Shown piece by piece: positions 59,612 to 64,000 of a DNA stretch of 64,000 bases. Source of the stretch: Adineta ricciae (Eukaryota > Rotifera > Eurotatoria > Adinetida > Adinetidae); the NCBI GenBank assembly GCA_905250025.1, contig CAJNOJ010000399.1:17924-81923 (forward strand), written 5' to 3'. The translations under genes and the position numbers were made by a program. A model generated the notes under the pieces. The model was not told the origin of the DNA. It saw only the letters and a list, made by a program, of their open reading frames with translations, and searched no databases. Numbering within the stretch: the first letter of the stretch is position 1; each line of letters starts with the position of its first letter.

Positions 59612-61141
59612 ATGTTTCTTGAATTTCTATTCACCTCGCTGATTGTGATTTTCGCTTCGCTCTATCTCGTCTACTGGAAATTAATTCGACCAGGAAAACG
59701 TATCTATGATATTTTACGAGCGCAAGGAATTCCCGGTGAACCTTTCATCCCATTACTTGGTCAGGTACCTCAACTATATAAATACAACAAGCAACATCGC
59801 ATCATGTACTTTCACGAGGAACTTTGTAAAAAGCATGGACTGGTCTTTATGTTTGGTCTCGGCACACACCCTCGCCTTGTTATCCAAGATGCTGATTTGA
59901 TTGGCGACATACTTGGACGAACGCGTGCACAGTATTATCAGAAACCAGCGGATTTGAGTCGTCGGTTGAAGCCATTGATCGGCCCGAGAAATCTTTTGAT
60001 TAGTAATGGTAATGAACATAGTCGAGCAAGGAAAATGCTTAATCCAGGTTTTCACTTCGAAAATCTGCGTTCGATGGTGTCGATTATGACGGATCGAACA
60101 TCAAGAACCATCGATCGACTTGTTGCATCATCTGGTAAAGTAATCAATCTCGAAAAGGAACTCAGTTTACTTTCGTTAACAATCATTGCCTCAAGTGCAT
60201 TCGGTGAAAACTTCGAAATGATCGTTAACGCCAGGGAAATTGTCTCTGACGCTTTCATCGCAGCACTAGATGCCATTGTCAATCGATCGTTGTTACTTAT
60301 CGATCAAATACCTTTCCTCTCTTGGCTGCCATTTTGGGGAAAAGATATTATTGACCGTGGATGTGAAAAGGCGCTGAATTTCGTCGAACAGATTATTAAT
60401 GACCGTAAACAAGGTCGAACGACGAATCTCTGTCAAAATGCTGATATCCTCGATTTACTCCTACAAGCTGTTGATAACGAAGGTGAACATTTTACCGATG
60501 AAGAAATCAAACAGGAAGCCATGGCGTTCGTTCTCGCTGGCCATCAATCGACCGGAGATCTCATGGTTTGGATTATGTATATTATGATGACCAATCCACG
60601 TGTTCTTCATGCTTGTCAAAGCGAAATCGATCGAGTTTTACCAGATAAAGTGACGCCAACGTACGAAACATTGAATGAATTACATGTTTGTGAATCTATT
60701 ATCTATGAAACCTTACGTTTGTATCCGCCTATTCCGTTCTTTGTTCGTCAATGCGTTCACGAACATACGATTAACAGTAAAAATCAGCAACTTTACATTC
60801 CCAAAGATGCAACTATTCTAATCAATAGTTATTTAATACATCGGGAAGAAAAATATTGGACACGGCCACTTGAATTTGATTATACGCGATGGATGCGTGA
60901 TCCAGTAACAGGTCTGAAACCGAAATTAGCCCATCCGTATTGTTATTTACCATTCGCTTCGGGATCACGAAGTTGCATTGGGCAAAATTTCGCGATCATT
61001 GAAGCGAAAGTGATTCTGGCCATGTTTATTCAACAGTTTGATTTCGAACTCGAACCAAAAAATCAACAAATCGCAATGGATGTTCGAATCATAATGCGAC
61101 CGAAATTCGGACTATTTAGTAAAATTACCAACCGACGGTGA
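59612..61141 (+). CDS. Cytochrome P450 monooxygenase, intronless
   Basis: Heme-thiolate monooxygenase of the ER, 509 residues in a single exon. N-terminal membrane anchor (residues 2-22, LFTSLIVIFASLYLVYW), a proline hinge PGEPFIPLLGQVP, a C-helix-like W/R region, I-helix AFVLAGHQST (A-G-x-x-S/T with His in place of Asp/Glu), K-helix E-x-x-R as YETLRLYPPIP, PERF-like RPLEFDYTRW, and the heme loop FASGSRSCIGQNFA with the Cys ligand. It looks complete and functional. The clan (3 or 4) is uncertain by eye. The absence of introns contrasts with most neighbours and suggests retroposition or intron loss in an expanded family. The substrate is unknown; xenobiotic, sterol or fatty-acid oxidation is typical. 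Confidence 0.93.
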   Translation: MFLEFLFTSLIVIFASLYLVYWKLIRPGKRIYDILRAQGIPGEPFIPLLGQVPQLYKYNKQHRIMYFHEELCKKHGLVFMFGLGTHPRLVIQDADLIGDILGRTRAQYYQKPADLSRRLKPLIGPRNLLISNGNEHSRARKMLNPGFHFENLRSMVSIMTDRTSRTIDRLVASSGKVINLEKELSLLSLTIIASSAFGENFEMIVNAREIVSDAFIAALDAIVNRSLLLIDQIPFLSWLPFWGKDIIDRGCEKALNFVEQIINDRKQGRTTNLCQNADILDLLLQAVDNEGEHFTDEEIKQEAMAFVLAGHQSTGDLMVWIMYIMMTNPRVLHACQSEIDRVLPDKVTPTYETLNELHVCESIIYETLRLYPPIPFFVRQCVHEHTINSKNQQLYIPKDATILINSYLIHREEKYWTRPLEFDYTRWMRDPVTGLKPKLAHPYCYLPFASGSRSCIGQNFAIIEAKVILAMFIQQFDFELEPKNQQIAMDVRIIMRPKFGLFSKITNRR

Positions 61142-62133
61142 GAAATGATCTTTCCTTTTTCTTATATATAATCATACAATGTTCAAATGTTGACGTTTTG
61201 TTTCAACAATGTACAGAGAATTTCTTTTAGCAATAAATAAATCTATTTTTCATGACTATTATTTCATTTTTATTGTTTCTTCAGCCAGCTTTTCCTGTAA
61301 CTATGTATACACAACGTGATAACTCACAATCTTTCCCAGCCCTTCGACGCAATACGTACATATGCACATGTTTTTCTTCTTTCTGGGATTTCTGATGAAA
61401 ATAGATGAAGTTTTAAAGTAAATTCTTTCATAAATTAGTGCAATACTTTTGGTATACTCGATGAAAAAATAACGTGCATGGCTTCTTTTTTCGTAGAAGA
61501 GAAGGATTGTCGGCAACTACGATCGAGCACATTAATAATTCGATAAGCAGAATAATAAGCGAAAGAAAGCAATCTTCATCATCCGGTGTCGTTCAGTAGA
61601 AAATTCTGTCTGTTGTAACGAAAATCGACTGACGAGATATGATAGGTCATTGTCAACTATAATTAAAGTTCATAGACATGTTGCCAAATCTTTTGTGTGT
61701 TTCATATTCAAGAAGAAAACAACTGGGATGTTATACGCACACGGCGTATGATTATTGAATTGTACATTATTACATCAAAAGACATTAGCGACAATATGTA
61801 AGATCAATTTACAGATAAATCATCTATCAAGGTCGTGAACGATGGTAAACGCATTATATCGTAAAGCTGAGAGAGTAAAGTAATTAACTTTTCTAAGCTA
61901 AACAAGTTCGTAATCAAAATGACAAGACCACTCCTTCAATCGATGATGTTTGCGTGTCTATAATCTTTCTAGCAGTCATGCTAGTCGATTAGTTGTCGTA
62001 TTTGTTGAATAGGGTTGATTATTGTCGATAAAACAAAGCGTTCGACGGGCTCTTACAAAGTGTTGTTTAGTCTTCCGAGAGAAAATATTATTAAACGGTG
62101 GAATTTCTTGTTTTTAGAATTAACGAATACTTA
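61142..62133. other. Intergenic DNA
   Basis: 3' flank of the P450 gene (AATAAATAAA near 61232-61242) followed by AT-rich sequence with no recognised gene. An acceptor-like TTGTTTTTAG ends at about 62117, shortly before the next start codon. Confidence 0.35.
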
Positions 62134-62848
62134 ATGGATCGCTCGAATCGTGCGAAAAAACAATCGCTCGTTAATGTGTTATTCTTCGTCGTTGGGAAAG
62201 AAATTTGCCGCGTCTTTTCATTCTTTTCAATGTCAACTTTCGTTTTTTCTCCACATTGTTTTCTACTTGACGGTAAACATCAGTCATTGTTAACATTGAA
62301 GTCTCGCGACCAGCTCGACAAACAATCCGATTGTTTATCTTGTCAAAAATCATCTCAGTCAGAGTTGTTTGTTCAAACCGTTCGAGCAATTAATAATAAT
62401 CAAGATTGTCAAGATGAGTTTTGTTCTTCGTCATCGAAATCAACGAGAGAACTAGTCCAAAACAAACGATGTTCCAATCAATTATCATCGCGTAAGATTG
62501 CCATTACAAACGCAATTCACGCGGATGGTACTCAGACACGTAGGTCAATCAGATTAAGATACTATCTTTAAGTTTGTTTTGTTTATTCAGGGTTTAATTA
62601 CTCGTGTCATGTCTCTTTTAGATAATTCGATTCTTAGGCATAAATCATTGATTGACCATTTACAACAGAATAAATCTTGTTTATTAGCAATGAAAAGTTC
62701 ACGTCATTTGATTACATTTCGAGATCTTCGCTTACGACCTACTTTACCGAAGAGACTTCTACTCAATGTTGAACATTCTCATCCACTGTTGGATATCTAT
62801 CGTCATCGAAAGAATGTCAATGATGAAACAATGTGCGAAACAGATTGA
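62134..62848 (+). CDS. Unrecognised two-exon gene
   Basis: Exons 62134-62539 and 62622-62848 join in frame across a GT-AG intron to 210 residues (MDRSNRAKKQSLVNV...). The second half has CLSCQKSSQSELFVQTVRAI and, after the intron, NSILRHKSLIDHLQQNKSC, LITFRDLRLRPTLPKRL and LLDIYRHRKNVND. A possible extra intron (about 62173-62302) would remove a hydrophobic Phe-rich part and leave a more uniform polar protein. I recognise no domain. A splice acceptor just before the ATG fits the pattern at other genes here. Confidence 0.45.
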
Positions 62849-63018
62849 GAGTGTCAAAATTATTTATATAAAAGGAAACATATCTTGTCGGAAGTTCTGT
62901 TTATGTACGGTGGTAGTGGTGATGAATAACTCCTCTCTGTTACGCTCGTCTTTCTTGCTGTTCTCTTTTTTCCTTTTCTACCGACAACATTAACATGGTA
63001 AGTCTAATCTTGTTTTGA

Positions 63019-63828
63019 TCATTTTGTGTGTGTGGTTTTCTTCGCGGCTAAATCGTAAGTAAGTTTTAACATAGACTTGTTACTGAGATATGTCGAAGTA
63101 AGCGTGAAATGCTGTTCTGTTTCTTGACGCATTTTTGTAATACATTCTTCCAGTTGATTAGCAAAGAGATTAATATAAGAGGAAATATCTAATCAACTTA
63201 AACCTTAAGTATGTAATTGATTATATCATTTAATCGATCTTCAAGTTTCGGTTTAGGAATTGCTTGATGTTTGTTTTCAGCAAGAAAATCTTCGCCCTTT
63301 TTTTTCTCCTCTGAAAGTTCATAACAGAGTCGAGCAAGATGCTCCAGTCAATAAGGTTTCTATTTTCTGGAATAGTTCCCAAACCAATCCTTTCTCTTCT
63401 GTCACGAGAAGCAAATATATAGAAATTCATTTTCAAAGATGATGATCTTACTTCTCACTCTATCTATATTTAGTTGGCTATGTTCTACTGCACTAATACA
63501 AACACATTATACCCACGGGCGTTTTTTTCCATCTCCATCGATCTTTAGACTGTCAACTAAAAAGTTCATTTTATCTTTATCTCAAGAGAAACAATCCTTT
63601 CGTGGTTTTTTATCCGTTATTTTCTCATCTAACAATTGCTTTATTTTTTCCTTAAGACATCAGACAGCCCATCGCGTGTCACGTACTATGGATTAAGACA
63701 TGTTACACCTTCTTTAGCAAAGACTGCCGGGATTTATTTAACTACGATCGATGGCATGTTTTGCAATTGATTGTGCAGCAAATTTCTCCTGAAAATCTCG
63801 ATCGAGTAGATAGCAAGTTTTGCGCATC
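63019..63828 (-). pseudogene. Unrecognised helical protein gene with frame breaks
   Basis: On the minus strand an acceptor TTTTTATAG is followed within 4 nt by ATG 63828 (MRKTCYLLDRDFQEKFAAQS). A GT-AG intron (63746-63399) joins in phase to EKGLVWELFQKIETLLT. About 63345 the protein-like frame shifts by one base (HLARLCYELSEE, then GEDFLAENKH, KPKLEDRLNDIINYIL), stops near 63200, and resumes in another frame (SYINLFANQLEECITKMRQE ... MLKLTYDLAAKKTTHTK) to TGA 63019. The spacers are too short (about 15 nt) to be introns. Either two frameshifts have broken the gene or the sequence has errors. The family is not recognised; it is mostly alpha-helical and charged. Confidence 0.4.
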
Positions 63829-64000
63829 AGCCTATAAAAATAGAATAGAACATAATTATGTCTCTATTCAATTTCCCCGAAAAAAAAAGATGAAGAAAGG
63901 CGTCGTGCCGGATTCGATCAGTGCATGCCGAACACATATACAAAGAATGAATGAGAGACAGGAAGTCATGCGAACGACTTCCAACACATACGGACATAAT

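Noticed and set aside
63439-64000. Plus-strand signal-peptide-like open frame (MMILLLTLSIF...) that could splice into a frame open to the window end
   Set aside because: The donor is weak, and the minus strand over the same bases reads as better protein with an in-phase intron, so the plus frame is probably a shadow.
1-64000. tRNA, rRNA, CRISPR or telomeric repeat features
   Set aside because: I looked for tRNA-like box A/B pairs, tandem G-rich telomere-type repeats and regularly spaced repeats and saw none I could support by eye; a covariance-model scan was not possible.

Overview
This AT-rich window is from an animal nuclear genome. It carries spliced genes with mostly 45-150 nt introns (the shortest supported one is 43 nt) and clear metazoan orthologues: CNOT1, an odd-skipped zinc finger, Kv-beta, PDGF/VEGF-like factors, peptide-type GPCRs and neuropathy target esterase. 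Two decayed genes resemble families I associate with bdelloid rotifers (B-box plus coiled coil; F-box/LRR-like). Many start codons sit just behind an orphan splice acceptor, as expected with spliced-leader trans-splicing, which is reported in rotifers. My inference is a bdelloid rotifer (Adineta/Rotaria-like); no single sequence proves it.

Layout. 1-7.5 kb: CNOT1 on the minus strand, C-terminus beyond the left edge. 7.6-9.9 kb: empty flank. 9.9-11.3 kb: odd-skipped family factor. 11.5-12.7 kb: AIG1/GIMAP-like GTPase. 13.8-16 kb: decayed F-box/LRR-like pseudogene (minus). 16.4-17.05 kb: RPL18A (minus). 18-20.1 kb: Kv channel beta subunit. 20.5-23.65 kb: tight same-strand series DNAJC21, ELOF1 and a possible Pol I subunit. 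23.8-24.1 kb: small unknown gene (minus). 24.4-25.3 kb: mannose-6-phosphate-receptor-like membrane protein. 25.6-26.5 kb: B-box pseudogene. 26.6-28.1 kb: PEX11 and DCTN5, 108 nt apart. 28.3-29.7 kb: beta-lactamase-like serine hydrolase (minus). 31.6-33.1 kb: Golgi-type glycosyltransferase-like protein with a discoidin-like C-terminus. 33.4-33.7 kb: hAT-type MITE with an 8-bp target duplication. 34.5-36.5 kb: USP2/21-like deubiquitinase. 36.8-43.1 kb: neuropathy target esterase. 43.4-45.8 kb: two tandem PDGF/VEGF-like genes (minus). 46.1-47.0 kb: cysteine-rich type II membrane protein (minus). 47.2-48.2 kb: orphan GPCR (minus). 49.2-50.3 kb: CHMP5. 50.4-52.3 kb: NMNAT interleaved with an antisense gene for a secreted cysteine-rich peptide. 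52.8-53.9 kb: RING-H2 ligase (minus). 55.2-56.5 kb: FMRFamide-receptor-like GPCR. 59.6-61.1 kb: intronless cytochrome P450. 62.1-62.8 kb: unknown two-exon gene. 63.0-63.8 kb: broken coding region on the minus strand.

Standouts. (1) The esterase gene has two alternative 39-codon cassettes, each carrying the catalytic Asp, of identical length and phase, one with the canonical D-G-G and one with D-G-C. (2) A signal-peptide-bearing, knottin-like peptide precursor has its first exon inside NMNAT intron 1, and its own intron contains NMNAT exon 1. (3) Two tandem PDGF/VEGF paralogues carry VEGF-C-like cysteine-rich tails. (4) Operon-like, trans-splicing-compatible gene series.

Exon coordinates were worked out by hand from GT/AG sites and frame. 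For most genes the summed exon lengths divide by three, which is an internal check but not transcript evidence.
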